Source: Reticulitermes lucifugus
Lineage: Eukaryota > Arthropoda > Insecta > Blattodea > Rhinotermitidae
Assembly: GCA_026260175.1 (NCBI GenBank)
Contig: JAKCWW010000153.1
Coordinates: forward strand, 56,599 to 120,598
Direction: 5' to 3'
Length of the DNA stretch: 64,000 bases
This document shows, in pieces, positions 23,848 through 34,283 of the stretch. Within the stretch, counting starts at the first letter, position 1. Every line of letters begins with the position of its first letter. The translations under genes and the position numbers were made by a program. Under the pieces are notes generated by a model. It did no database searches. It saw only the letters and a program-made list of their open reading frames with translations, and was not told where the DNA came from.

Positions 23848-23960
23848 TGAGTGCTGAGCCAGGTTTGAACTCGTGCAGCCTAGTAACAAACAAGGTTTGG
23901 ACAAGTGTCCTATTATAAAGCGCAGTTTGACTGGTGTATCCTGGTGAGCCCGTTTTAAAC
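23848..23960 (+). repeat. 32-bp minisatellite, right block
   Basis: Three to four diverged units of the same family as 22249-22665 (GAGCCAGGTTTGAACTCGTG, CAAGGTTTGGACAAGTGT, TGACTGGTGTATCCTGGTG). Same orientation as the left block, consistent with a single array interrupted by ~1.2 kb of inserted DNA. Confidence 0.8.
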
Positions 23961-24635
23961 TCTCACCCAGATAGTAACACGCCGCGTATCACTTGTATTT
24001 TTTTTCATTTTGAAACTTTTTCTCTGAAAAGAAGAGGGGTAGTCGTGAAATGTGAAGCGAGCTGCAAGTACAACGAAGATAAGCCGTTATTTCCTCACGA
24101 CGACTCCAGAGACCGCTCGTACATGACGGCTAAGACGTCGTCTTCTCTTTCTGTAGATTGTAAAAAAATTAAAAAATTCTACATTTTGCTCGCACAGTGT
24201 ATGTATGTGTTTTGTGTGGATCCCAGCACAAATAGCGATTATTTCCTTATACAACAGTGACCGGTTTTTATAACCGACGCGGATCGTGAATAAGTTGCGG
24301 TACGAACTGAATCTTAAATGCAATTCAGGCTAGTTTTCTTTCTTAAAGGTTTGACATAACTATGTTCCATCAGTGTGTGGGGCGCTGGCCCTCAGGTAAG
24401 GGGCGTTTGGCTGTCACGGCTTTGACTCATATAAGACTGATGGAGGGGTTTGAGCAGTTGCACTGACTTGCGTTTGGCCAGCGCTCATGGTGGCAACAAT
24501 CACTTCCAACGAATGCCGAAACCAACAATAAAAACAATGTAAATTACTTTCCTGTCCAATGCTCCCCTAAATCTGACAGAGCGTTGGTTTACTTGAAGGT
24601 TCTCACAAATTACACGCTTGTTCTTCTGGTAAGAA
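23961..24635. other. non-coding; small inverted repeat
   Basis: GGGGCGCTGGCC near 24379 and GGCCAGCGCTC near 24476 are inverted and about 100 bases apart; too short to call an element. Nothing else recognised. Confidence 0.35.
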
Positions 24636-24642
24636 CAGTAGT

Positions 24643-24837
24643 AAGATGATAATGATTATGGGGCATTGGTGGAATGGTACTGACAGAATAAAACACAAGT
24701 GCTCGGAGAAACACTCGAACACTCGTCACAATGACACTCTGTCCACAACAAATCTCACATGGACTGGCATGGGATCGAACCTAGACCTTCGCAGTGAGAG
24801 GTCGGTGACTAACCGCTTAAGCCACGACGCGGCCAGT
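24643..24837 (-). repeat. tRNA-derived SINE, minus strand
   Basis: Read on the minus strand the head starts GGCCGCGTCGTGGC and has an A-box-like TGGCTTAAGCGG (revcomp of 24814-24825). It continues to B box GGTTCGATCCC (revcomp of 24773-24783), then CCATGTGAGATTTGTTGTGG and GCACTTGTGTTTTATTC. This is the order of the SINE at 3501. A 7-bp CAGTAGT lies at 24636-24642 and 24838-24844, a plausible target duplication. The tail is ATCATT-rich rather than poly-A. Confidence 0.75.
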
Positions 24838-24844
24838 CAGTAGT

Positions 24845-25430
24845 GATTTTAAATACTGTTCACTTTAACCTTAAAGGAAAGACCGCGTCGACATTACAGA
24901 GATTACTCTGACAATGATGTTTAGGAAAATGAGCGTTCTTTATTGAGAGAATTATATGGAACTAATAAACCTCCTGTGTGGGCAAAATGCAGTTTGAAAC
25001 GTTTTTGTTACGCTAGTTGGTGCACATATTTACCAACGTGCTTTACGGCCTTACGGAGAGTAACAAGTTTACATGTAATGACAACATTTAAAACTTGGTT
25101 TCCTACGCATTTAAAATGACCAATCCGATATGAAAATATGTAGAAATTCTACAAGAGGCAAAGACTGATCCAGGAAATGTTTTACCTTCAGTTTTAAAAA
25201 CTAATTTCTAGTGCTGTTCAATGCAGCAGCGTCCTAAATTGATTGGTTAATTGAATCTATTGAGCACACATGGTCCACATCCGGTACAACGAATTCAGAA
25301 GCATACAATGGTGTGCATGTGAGGACTAGAGCATATCATGTCTTAGACTACAAGACGGGCGAGTTACAAAACTTTGGCTTTACTCATACGTTTAGAAAAT
25401 GGGCCTTTATTTCATTTTTGTAAAGACATC
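24845..25430. other. non-coding, nothing recognised
   Basis: No motif recognised. Confidence 0.35.
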
Positions 25431-25432
25431 TG

Positions 25433-25572
25433 CTCTGCGACGAGCTGGTCCCTCGTCCAGAGGGGTCCTACCGAATGTGGTGTGTCTAAAAAAAGTGTGA
25501 TCGTAAAGCCTCGAAAAATGAGGCGGCCTAGGCCCCCAAGGGGCTGTCGAGCCATTGAAAATAAAAGGCACC
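25433..25572 (+). repeat. SINE family C, 3' half only
   Basis: Starts abruptly at CTCTGCGACGAGCTGGTCCC and runs through GTCCAGAGGGGTCCTACCGA, GTGTGATC, CGGCCTAGGCCC and GGCTGTCGAGCC, matching the 3' half of the full copy at 58028. The tRNA head is absent. The breakpoint coincides with the point where the copy at 36.4 kb switches strand. Confidence 0.75.
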
Positions 25573-25854
25573 TGGCTTAATTAATTAAACACCTCGCCAT
25601 GAAGGCGTATTATTAAGAAAAGGCGTAGCTCTACACACTGTTTACTTCAGCAGTAGGCTTACATGGAGACTCCTGAATGCACGTTGGCTTTCACTAACTC
25701 AAACACAGAGAACACAGAGCGTCGAAAGTTATAAAGATGAGCATAATGCGTTGGAAATAATATAGACAGAGGAGACAAGGGACTCATTTGAAGCACTCTC
25801 TCGGAATTTCAATGGCAAAGCATCTAACAGCACGATGAACCTCATTCAGGATAG
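25573..25854. other. non-coding, nothing recognised
   Basis: No motif recognised. Confidence 0.35.
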
Positions 25855-25857
25855 TAC

Positions 25858-25998
25858 ATGTACTACCGAGATTATATCGGACACCTCCCGACTAGAATTC
25901 AGAAGGCGAAAAGATGTCACATTCTTTCCGGGAATCGAAATTTGGTCGTCCTGTCCGTAGGTCCGGGCACTATAGTAACTGAGCTAAAGAAGCAGACG
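25858..25998 (-). repeat. tRNA-derived SINE, minus strand
   Basis: Minus-strand head with A-box-like TTAGCTCAGTTACTATAG and B box TTTCGATTCCCGG at tRNA spacing, then GAATGTGACATC in the body. Possibly the same family as the element at 1-150. The 3' end is not clear. Confidence 0.6.
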
Positions 25999-25999
25999 G

Positions 26000-27690
26000 A
26001 ACATGAAAGAGGCTACTCGGAGACTGAACGGCAGTTGTGTGTCGGCCTTTTTTTTTGTTATTGATGCAATTTAGAAGTTAAGAGGTACAATAAAATACTT
26101 GAAAGGGGAGAATCCACAGGGGAATATCAAATGTGTAAAGAATGTATAAGGCGCTTACTAGAAAGTGAGGGATAAAAATATGGAGAGAAGAAATGTGACA
26201 GGTTTCCCAAATGGAGGCAGTCATGGAGAAACTAAATTTATAAAACCCAAGCATAGTTTAACATAAATGTCCAATATGTAAAACCTTACACAGAAAAAGC
26301 TGGAATTATATCCGTACTCCAACAATTCTGGCAACTTCACTAACATTTGTTTAATTATTTCGAAAACTGCAAGACGTACAGAAATATGATACTGAACAGA
26401 AGATGTGTCTCATTTCTATTTACAACGTTTATTCGAAACATACTTCGCCCTGGTTTATATTTAGCGAGTTAGGTGTGGACTACGCAGACGATGAGCTCAG
26501 AAACTTATCTAGTTCTTCATACAAATTTTTCTTATTTTTGTCCGATTTGAGCCAAAACTGGAGTGTGACTACTAATATTAGTTAAGAAGCATATTTAAAT
26601 CACCTCAGCGATTTTCGAGTCATCATATGCTGACAAAACAAAGACGGTGAAATAATTCTGCAACTTGTAACTCCTTTTTAAAGGCTCCACAAGTGAGCAT
26701 ACTCTGAAAAGCATTAATGGTCTTCAATGTAAAGAACTACAGAGAACGTGCACTGAAGTAAGGGAAAAACTGGTGGCGTTGCCGATGTATTCTCCCATAT
26801 TTAATCACGACGCTTGGAATTAGCCACCAGGAAGTTAATATTTTTCGAATGTACTTCAGGAGTGGGTGTATTTTGTACATGTTCAACTGCCCAAATGAGG
26901 AAATGATTTAGCTTCAATTATAAAAATGTAAAATTCTTTCAAATTAAGTGGAGTAAATTTTCGGAGAAAGGAAGACGCTAGGCACGTATTCAAAATCAAT
27001 TTTATATTCTGATATTAGGCATGAAGTCTTTTACAAATTTCGTGCTGTCAAAGGGATTTCTGTAGAAACAGTAACAACCGTAAGGCCCTATGTACTTCTT
27101 TCAAGAAATTTCACACCCCTTATTACATTTGCTTATTGAACGTAATATGCGACAAGAGTTACGACCAGAATTTAAACTTTACTTTACACTTGCAAATATT
27201 TGCGGTTTTAGAAATTATTTTCTAAGAATTAGGATATATTTCGACAGTGGACACTTTATCCTATTAAGGGCTATACTCGTATATTACGACACTGGTCATT
27301 TATCGCCTACAGTTTCAGTCCGAATAGAGTAAAATAATTATCACAAAACTCTCAAAATACTGCTTTCAGTTTCACTCAACATTGGAGGGCTAAAGTGTTG
27401 ACACTGCTTCCGAAAACATTCTGTACGCTGCCACAAATTTATTGTAGAGACACTTTGAGGCATTTTGAGTCTATTAATGAAACTTCTACAAACTGATTTT
27501 TGACAAAAGTTTCTAATTTTATAACATTCTCCCTAGGGCTGCACCCATATGTTTAACCTAGTCTGCAAAAAATAATGTGTTGAAAATGAATCTGCAGGTC
27601 TTTCTATAGGAAATTAAGTTAGAGGTTTATTGCTAACAGTCCACAAAGGCTCAGCAGGCAACACAGGTAGATAATAACATAGATGCTGAC
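26000..27690. other. non-coding, nothing recognised
   Basis: About 1.7 kb; short AT-rich frames only. Confidence 0.35.
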
Positions 27691-27691
27691 G

Positions 27692-27793
<102 letters not shown>

Positions 27794-28970
27794 TGTTACT
27801 CCTGTGAATTAAATGGTAAGACTATCTGAGGAGGGTCCAGCGAGTACGCGATATTCTGAACGCATCTCAGTGTTGTCTTATGCGTACATTTCCTATCTTG
27901 TCAACAGTATCACCGTAATAGATGAGAATGGACTCAGATATATTTTTATCTTAAAATAAGCCAAATATAAACTAACAGAAGTTGAGCAGACGGCTTGTGG
28001 GATATCCAACGTACATTATCTTTGTATTTCTACCTGTTATTGAGGTTCACGAGAATGAAAACAATCTCTTGAAATTCTTTATTTTGCGTTGCCTTTCATC
28101 TGGAACTTCATTTCGAGCAATCAGTGCATTCTACTGTGTAGAGACAAACAGTCTGGCCGGGGACATCTGCTGTAGTCAGAGAACGGGAAGCTGGTATGTC
28201 AACAAAGCTTCCTTCCAGTCGACGTGCGCGTAGCTGCTCCAGATCCTTGCAGAAGACGAATGCATAGAGAGGGGTTACAATACCGCGTATTTTTAGAAAT
28301 GAAGATGTGGAAACTCCGACACTCCCATAGTTAAAACAAGCATAAATGATACCACTTTATACATATAAGTACTAAATTACGACAAGTTCCACCACGATTT
28401 CTAAAGGGGAATTAGAGTCAAGGTAATTCAACAAAATGTGTTTCCAAGATAAATGGTTAATAGCAAAACTATTGCATTGATGTGCAAGGTTTCTCTTCAC
28501 CTTGAAGTAAGTTAATGGGGGATTTATTAGGCTTAAGAAAAGCTGATACAGATGGGGCTGCGCCAAGTTCTTGGTGATTTTGGCTGTTGGAACACCATGT
28601 ATGTCCTTTATTGATATGTTAACCTAGCTCAAAGATCGATGTTTTTAATATCGTAAGGTCTGTTAGATTTATAGGTTACCTTTGATCACAAAAAAACAAT
28701 ATTTTTAACCAATTCACCCTACTTTCCTTCATAAAAATGAAAAGAGTAAACTTTTGATATCACCATGCTCTGTGAGCTTGCGCTTTCATGTGTGTATCGG
28801 CCATTGCAACTTTTGAACCAATTTATGGATTTTCACCAAACATGACACCAATATGATGCCACTGCAAGACACCCCACCGCCATAATTTAAATTTACTAGA
28901 ATGGGTAATAAAATATGGCGAATACGCAAAACTATAAGACGGGAGAAATACGAGCATGAATTACAAATAA
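27794..28970. other. non-coding, nothing recognised
   Basis: No motif recognised. Confidence 0.35.
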
Positions 28971-28976
28971 GTAACG

Positions 28977-29095
28977 ACTCACTGACTGACTCACTGACTG
29001 ACTCACTGACTGTCTAACTAACTAACTAACTAACTAACTGACTGACTGACTGACTAACTGAATGACTAACGAATTAACCAACCAACCAAATAACT
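28977..29095 (+). repeat. tetranucleotide microsatellite
   Basis: ACTG-type repeats that change into ACTA and back, ending in an AACC run. It sits at the 3' side of the minus-strand LINE fragment below and may be its degenerated simple-repeat tail. Confidence 0.85.
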
Positions 29096-29109
29096 CACTC
29101 CATCGAGCG

Positions 29110-29560
29110 GAGACATTTTTGAGTAGCTAAGACTTCCTCAGCTAGTCAAAAAATTCCCCTACCGTGTTCAGAGGAGCCCGTCATCTGTCCGTATCCTGAG
29201 CCAGACCAATCCACTCCACGCCTTTCATTCAATCTCTTGAACATCCATACCTTCCGATCGACGCCTAGGTCTTCCAAATTGTCTCTTTTCCGCAGAGTGC
29301 CACACCAAACCCCTGTATGCAACTCTCTTCTCCCTCCCACGTGCTACATGCCCCACCCATCTCACTCTTCTTGATTTGATCACCCGACAAATATTTGGTC
29401 AGGAGTACAGACCACGAAGCTCCTCATTATGCTATCTCCTCCACTCCCCTCTTACCTCGTCCCTCTTACGCCCTAATATCTTCCTCAGCGCCCTATTCTT
29501 AAACACCCTTAGCAATGTTCCTCCCTCAATGTGACAGCCCAAGTTTCACAAACATATAAA
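29110..29560 (-). pseudogene. non-LTR retrotransposon RT C-terminal fragment
   Basis: Minus-strand translation shows AVTLREEH, then KSEMGGACSTWEG and GVDWSGSGYGQMTG, which follow the end of an insect LINE reverse transcriptase (LYGCETWTLTLKEEH, RRMRWAGHVARMGE, DWIDLAQDRDRW). Frames shift several times, so it is dead and strongly 5' truncated. The same family is represented at 14935-15275. The C-terminal open frame ends near 29146, beside a microsatellite that may be the tail. Confidence 0.75.
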
Positions 29561-29564
29561 ACAG

Positions 29565-29975
29565 GTTAATTTAAGTCATAAAATGATAAGTGGTGATTGG
29601 AAGAAAATTCAAATTTCGTTAAGGTAATATTGTTTTAAAATATAAAATAATACGCTGGCCGTGCCAAATTGTTCGCTAGGTTTCGCTCTGATGACGATGA
29701 CTAATGACCTACCGAATTTAGGCATGTAAAATTTGGTACGGAAATAGGCTTCACTCATATATATATATATATATCGTTTACGTAATCCCGTTTATACGTT
29801 GGTAATTACAAATACGGTGTCCCTGCATAATTGTAAATTACATTTGAAAAATTTAACGTGTACAGAATCTGTATTTTCTGCTTACAGATACAACAAATCA
29901 ACAGTAAAAGGCCCAACAGCAACACTGAAATGTTGAATTTAATGTAACATTGCTCTAGAAGTAAGAGGAACGGGA
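29565..29975. other. non-coding; short (AT)n
   Basis: Contains (AT)n at about 29757-29774. Nothing else recognised. Confidence 0.4.
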
Positions 29976-29979
29976 ACGA

Positions 29980-30870
29980 AAACTAAATGATTTTAGTAGG
30001 TTGTATATTCAAGTTTTTGTGACGGAAAATTAACATTTGATATAAGTCCACTGAGAGCACCGTTAGTCGCTCGGCACCTATTATATCTGTACTCAAATTC
30101 CCTTTAAACATTTGTAAGTATGGCGGATGTAACTGTAGGGGCAGCAGACCGTATCCTCCCAGCAAGTTCCGGCAAGCTGGTGGGCAATGGAATAGTGTAA
30201 AGAGAGCATCCTTTTTGTAACCCAGAAGAACTCAAGTGGTATGAGGTCAGGGTCCGCCTCTGCCAACCCATTTCCGTGGAAACTTTCGATTCAAGAAGTC
30301 CCGAGTTATAATGTGATAATGTTGAGGTGTTAGGTTTTGCCGGAATAGCTTGCCATTAGGACCCTCTTCTTCCAAAATCAGATCGGAATGTGGAATACCT
30401 TCAACACTTTAGGCACAAAACATCAATCACAGAACTTTCGGGAAAAAGACTTAACCCTTCTCTTGATACAGCAGAAAAGACACTGAACTCAGGACTGGCT
30501 GCCCGTTGTACTCGTACGTAACTTCAGTCACTGCATGTGATCATGGGATTTGTTGCTCCCCGGATAGATGGAAGGTAGCCTCGTAACGAAACACAATTTT
30601 GTCTGCAAACATTTCGTCCGTCGTCTTCAAGTATTGAAAGAACTTCACAGCAAACTGCGAAGCGAACTTCTTTGTTTTGGGCTGTTACAGATGGCAACAA
30701 TTGGCGTTTGAAACTTTTAAATTTCAAACAAATTCGCAGAACTTTGCGCACTGCTGGTCGTTGTGGCGTGTTCGTCTTGTTGATTTGTTTGGACAGCGAA
30801 CAAAAGCCACTGGTATTTCATTCACCTTAGCTTCAGTCAATGGTGGTTTACCGGGACTTCTCCCTTCACA
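29980..30870 (-). pseudogene. mariner-like (Tc1/mariner superfamily) transposase fossil
   Basis: Minus-strand pieces in order: GKPPLTEAKVNEI and CPNKSTRRTR (helix-turn-helix region); ADKIVFRYEATFHLSG (near 30580), the first acidic box, normally FSDEATFH; GKLFRQNLTPQHYH, normally FQQDGAPPH; RDFLNRKFPRKWVGRGGP; PDLIPLEFFW (30221-30252); then KDALF and ELAGRI-like segments and a C-terminal CRATNGAH-like end. This is the full order of an insect mariner-like transposase of the kind with an SDEATFH box. The first D is now Y and the second is N, the third acidic position reads E, and several frameshifts and stops break the frame. It is dead. No terminal inverted repeats were found at its edges. Confidence 0.8.
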
Positions 30871-30874
30871 AATT

Positions 30875-31990
30875 TAACTAGCATCACTATACAAGTCATA
30901 GACGTATAGATAGACATTTTAATTCGTGGCTGTTTAGCAAACTCCTTGCGATATATCGTATGCAATCTAACCTCAAATTTCGATTCGTGATACGAGAACA
31001 AAGACTAATCTTGAAGAATTTGAGACGCCATTTAAGCAATGCGATGTTAGCGCCACTGGTGGTAACACTCGGAACTCAAGTAACGTGATTTAAAAACTTG
31101 ATCATAATACCTACAACAATACGTATAATTGTCATCCCTATGCTTTTCAGTTCATAATCAATAGTGCATGAACACAAGGACCATTTCATTCAAGTGTTGC
31201 GGTGCATGGGTTAAAATTTTTCCATTTTCTATCTCCGAAATCCATTTTAGTTAATGAATGTGCCCTAGTTACGGAAGTACACATATAGCAATACAATAAC
31301 AATAAAATTGAATGCTGGTTGAAACACACGTATCAGTCTTTTAAGAATTACTTATGTATATGTCGCATGTATATACATTTCGCTCTTAATCTTAAGATTG
31401 GAATGCAATTAATATTTTAACATAATTAAGATGACTGTGTATTTTGAGGTATTTATGTAGACCGACATTTGTTAAATAAAATGGGGTCTGCAAGTGGCAA
31501 GGAGCAAATCGTAACCCACCAAGCATATTTAAATATACTCTGGGATTTGTGTTTTGTGTGTGGGGACTTGAAATTAACATCAGTTAAAATAATACAAGTG
31601 TATGCAGCATTGAAATTTGTGGCATTACGCGTAAATATGAAAATCTTATGAAAGAATTATTGACACAATACCATAGGTTTTATGGATTAAGTTAATCGGT
31701 GATAAATGTAGAACAAACACTAAATTCTATTAAACTGGACGAAAAAAAGTAGCCTTACAAAACGTAATATTTTGGCCCCGTGTGTGTCTGACATCAAGTT
31801 TTAAGGTGTTTTAACCGCGCTTCCACTCAATAGCCACCAATATTTAACTGGTGTTGGAAGCCAGAAGTTCACTCAGGGCCGGTGTCAGCTCAGGGTAGAT
31901 ACGAACTCCACTCAGGGAATTTTATCGTGCTCGATTTTTAATCAGTCTAACTCCTAACCAGGAAAATTTTGTCTTTACTCGTTGAGATCT
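30875..31990. other. non-coding, nothing recognised
   Basis: No motif recognised between two DNA transposon fossils. Confidence 0.35.
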
Positions 31991-31995
31991 AAGTA

Positions 31996-32669
31996 CAGTA
32001 GAACCTCGGTTATCCGAACTTCGCTTAACCGAAACTCGGGTTAACCGAAACGCCTGTCAGGCGCTGCGATCCCCAGAACTGCCTGCAGCGAGACACCTCT
32101 GAGCCTCTCCCCGTCAGTTTGTTGCGCAAAGTTGACGGTGCGGACGAGTGGCAAATTGACGTGTGTGTGCTTCTTACAGTGCGGTTTTAACATTTGATTT
32201 AACGGTGATTGCAAACAATGTTCGCTAAACGAAAACGTGTTGTAATAACAATTGAACAGAAAATGGAGGCTGTGAGACGAATTAAAAATGGCGAGATCTT
32301 GCGAAATGTCGCGGCGGATTTCGGTGTTGGCATATNAACGGTTTCAGATTGGGTAAAATCGAAATCGAAACTCGAAGAACATTCGTCTAAAATGCCGAAT
32401 GGTGGGACATTGCAGCCAAAATACGTTGTGAAAAAAAAGTTCAAACTAAAGTATCAGATTTTTTCGTAGAAATTTGTAGTGTTGTATTGTATCTGTAAAT
32501 ATTATACATTTTCTTGTGCCATAAATTTTATTAACATAAGACATGTTTCTGAATTAATGTTATTTTTATTGCACCTTATCACGTCAAGCCGAATTTCCGA
32601 ATTATCCGAAATATTGCTTATCCGAAATCGGGTCCGCCCCCTTTATTTCGGATAATCGAGGTTCTACTG
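31996..32669 (+). mobile_element. Tigger/pogo element, internally deleted, with TIRs
   Basis: Terminal inverted repeats CAGTAGAACCTCGGTTATCC (left) and, reversed, CAGTAGAACCTCGATTATCC (right) are flanked by TA at 31994-31995 and 32670-32671, the pogo/Tigger target. Both ends carry extra inward copies of a TTATCCGAA/TTAACCGAA word (three left, four right), likely transposase-binding sites. At 674 bp it is far shorter than an autonomous Tigger (about 2-3 kb). Only the first ~60 codons and a short C-terminal end of the transposase remain. It is a deletion derivative that would need another element's transposase. The well-kept ends imply moderate age. Confidence 0.92.
32218..32469 (+). pseudogene. 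Tigger transposase N-terminus (CENP-B/Psq-type HTH), truncated
   Basis: From ATG at 32218 the frame reads MFAKRKRVVITIEQKMEAVR, then RIKNGEILRNVAADFGVGI, one unknown base (N at 32336), and TVSDWVKSKSKLEEHSS. This is the CENP-B N-terminal/Psq helix-turn-helix of pogo/Tigger transposases. After about residue 60 the family sequence stops and MPNGGTLQPKYVVKK follows. A plus-one frame from about 32436 reads VQTKVSDFFVEI, resembling a Tigger C-terminus, so the DDE core was deleted and the ends joined out of frame. The stop is at 32467-32469. The product could bind DNA but not transpose. Confidence 0.85.
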
Positions 32670-32671
32670 TA

Positions 32672-33095
32672 CCAAGTGCCTCACATAACGCAGACTGCCT
32701 CCACGGCGCTAAGCTAAGTGCCGTTATCTTGGGTACCTGCTCAGAGTCTCGCGGTATGCCTATTGTTTGTGTGGTAAGCTGGGGACCCACGCCAGAAAGT
32801 TTATAGAGGAATGCACACTTAGGTCTTCATAATATGCTCAGTAACACACCTTTCATGTGGGGATGGCAGTCCTTGGATTCGAACTCAGGCTGCCCTGCTA
32901 CAGCGTCATATTAAGAAAGCAGCAGAATAGAAACAATCTGCTTTCTCCTGTTCCTTATCAAATGCTGAAAGATAATGTGCAAGCACAATCGTTACATATA
33001 TATATAGGAGCAGTATATGCCCAGCCGTCAGGCTGTGAACACTGTAACTCCGTAACTGCTATTGCATCAAGAGCTACGTAACAGTGACATTTACA
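32672..33095 (-). repeat. possible SINE relic plus unassigned DNA
   Basis: Minus-strand GAGTTCGAATCC (revcomp of 32875-32886), preceded by GACGCTGTAGCAGGG, resembles a tRNA B box and A-box region. No second copy was matched, so it is tentative. The rest is unassigned. Confidence 0.35.
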
Positions 33096-33098
33096 AAA

Positions 33099-33313
33099 GC
33101 CGATCCCAGTGGCCGCGCTGTCTAAGGCGTGGGTCTGCGGCCGTTCACTTGCTGGGATTGCGGGTTCGAATTCCGCCGGGCGCATAGATGTCTGTCTTTT
33201 GTGAGTGTTGTGTGTTGTCAGGTCTCTGCGTCGGGCCGATCCCTCGTCCAGAGGAGTACTACCGAGTGTGGTGTGTGTGTGTGTGTCATTGATTGTGATC
33301 AGATGCAACAATA
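33099..33313 (+). repeat. SINE family C (tRNA-Leu-like head)
   Basis: GCCGATCCCAGTGGCCGC, A-box region TGGCCGCGCTGTCTAAGGCG (from 33110), B box GGTTCGAATTC (33163-33173), then TGTCTGTCTTTTGTGAGTG, GTCAGGTCTCTGCG and GTCCAGAGGAGTACTACCGA. The GTGGCCG..CGGTCTAAGGCG type head is that of a class II (Leu/Ser-like) tRNA with a long variable arm. A six-base GTAGAG deletion relative to the 58-kb copy lies at the head-tail junction. The 3' end was replaced or eroded after a (GT)n expansion at 33270-33284. Confidence 0.85.
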
Positions 33314-34023
33314 ACCATATACAGCTACAATGATAGGTAGAAAGACGTCAGACTAAGAAAGGAAAAAAGAAAGAATTTACAAAAAATCCTAAGAAGAAAA
33401 AGAACTAGGCGGAGAATTTGCGGAAGCAACATGTGATCAGTTATATTACTGTTTATTTCGAGATGCATGAGAGTAAAACTGCGCCGTCAGAACCAGTGAC
33501 TGACCTGCGATTACATTCTTCAACACATCACTGAAAACTGAGACAGAACAGCCGCTTACTGAATGATTTCTGAAGAGCAATAAACAGTGAGAGAATCAGG
33601 AGATGGTGTTCCTGCCAACTATGTACAGAAGTCTCCGCAGTACATGTGCTGGTAACGCTCTATGTGTTCGTCCTCAAAAGAAAACATTTGGAGAATTTAG
33701 CAAAAAAAAAAAGCAAATAAAGTAAATCTCAGTAATTCAGTGCTTGTAAGAGTTCAGAGGGAGTTTCATTGCAACGTAAATGGCTCTGACTTGTTCTTAG
33801 GACGACCATAAGTTCTCCCATCACAGCTACGCGTGTAGGAATACTTGGAACAAAATCCTTCAGTTGTCTATAAACCTTGCACTACCACATCAGGTTCTAT
33901 AAATGCTTTCTAACCTCCTTACACCTACAGTACTTAAAAAACTTGATAATTTCGTAGGATGGCAGAAAAAAATTAGAGGGGAAGAAAACAATAAAGGGTG
34001 CCTTATTACTCCGATCAGGAGTT
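33314..34023. other. non-coding, nothing recognised
   Basis: Short A-rich runs; nothing recognised. Confidence 0.35.
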
Positions 34024-34031
34024 TTTGTAGG

Positions 34032-34275
34032 CGGTGCCGGCCTTAGCAAAAGCGGGGCCCGATTGCGATCCTTGTGGCGGGGCCCTAAAATTTTTTGTGC
34101 AGAGCAAAAAAAGGACTAATCTTTTCTTACATTAACGTCAATTAGGATAAAAAATATAATGGTCCATTTTTTATTATTCATAAAAATTAGTAACGAATCC
34201 ATGAGCGCGCCCCCCCCCCGTAAGAGCGGAGCCTGACTGCGTCAAATCGGTACAATGGGCCCAAGGCCGGCCCTG
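34032..34275. mobile_element. hAT-type MITE with 8-bp target duplication
   Basis: The termini are CGGTGCCGGCCTTAG (left) and, reversed, CAGGGCCGGCCTTGG (right), followed inward by GGGGCCC/GGGCCC. The flanking 8-mers TTTGTAGG (34024-34031) and CTTATAGG (34276-34283) differ at two transition positions, fitting an aged hAT 8-bp duplication. The 244-bp interior is AT-rich with no coding. A poly-C run (34209-34218) lies near the right end. Superfamily assigned from terminus style and duplication length. Confidence 0.7.
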
Positions 34276-34283
34276 CTTATAGG

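Noticed and set aside
24379-24486. Small MITE from inverted GGCGCTGGCC words
   Set aside because: Only about 11 bases pair, with no target duplication.
31996-32669. Host transcription factor with a Psq/CENP-B domain
   Set aside because: The frame is enclosed by terminal inverted repeats and TA duplications, so it belongs to a transposon.
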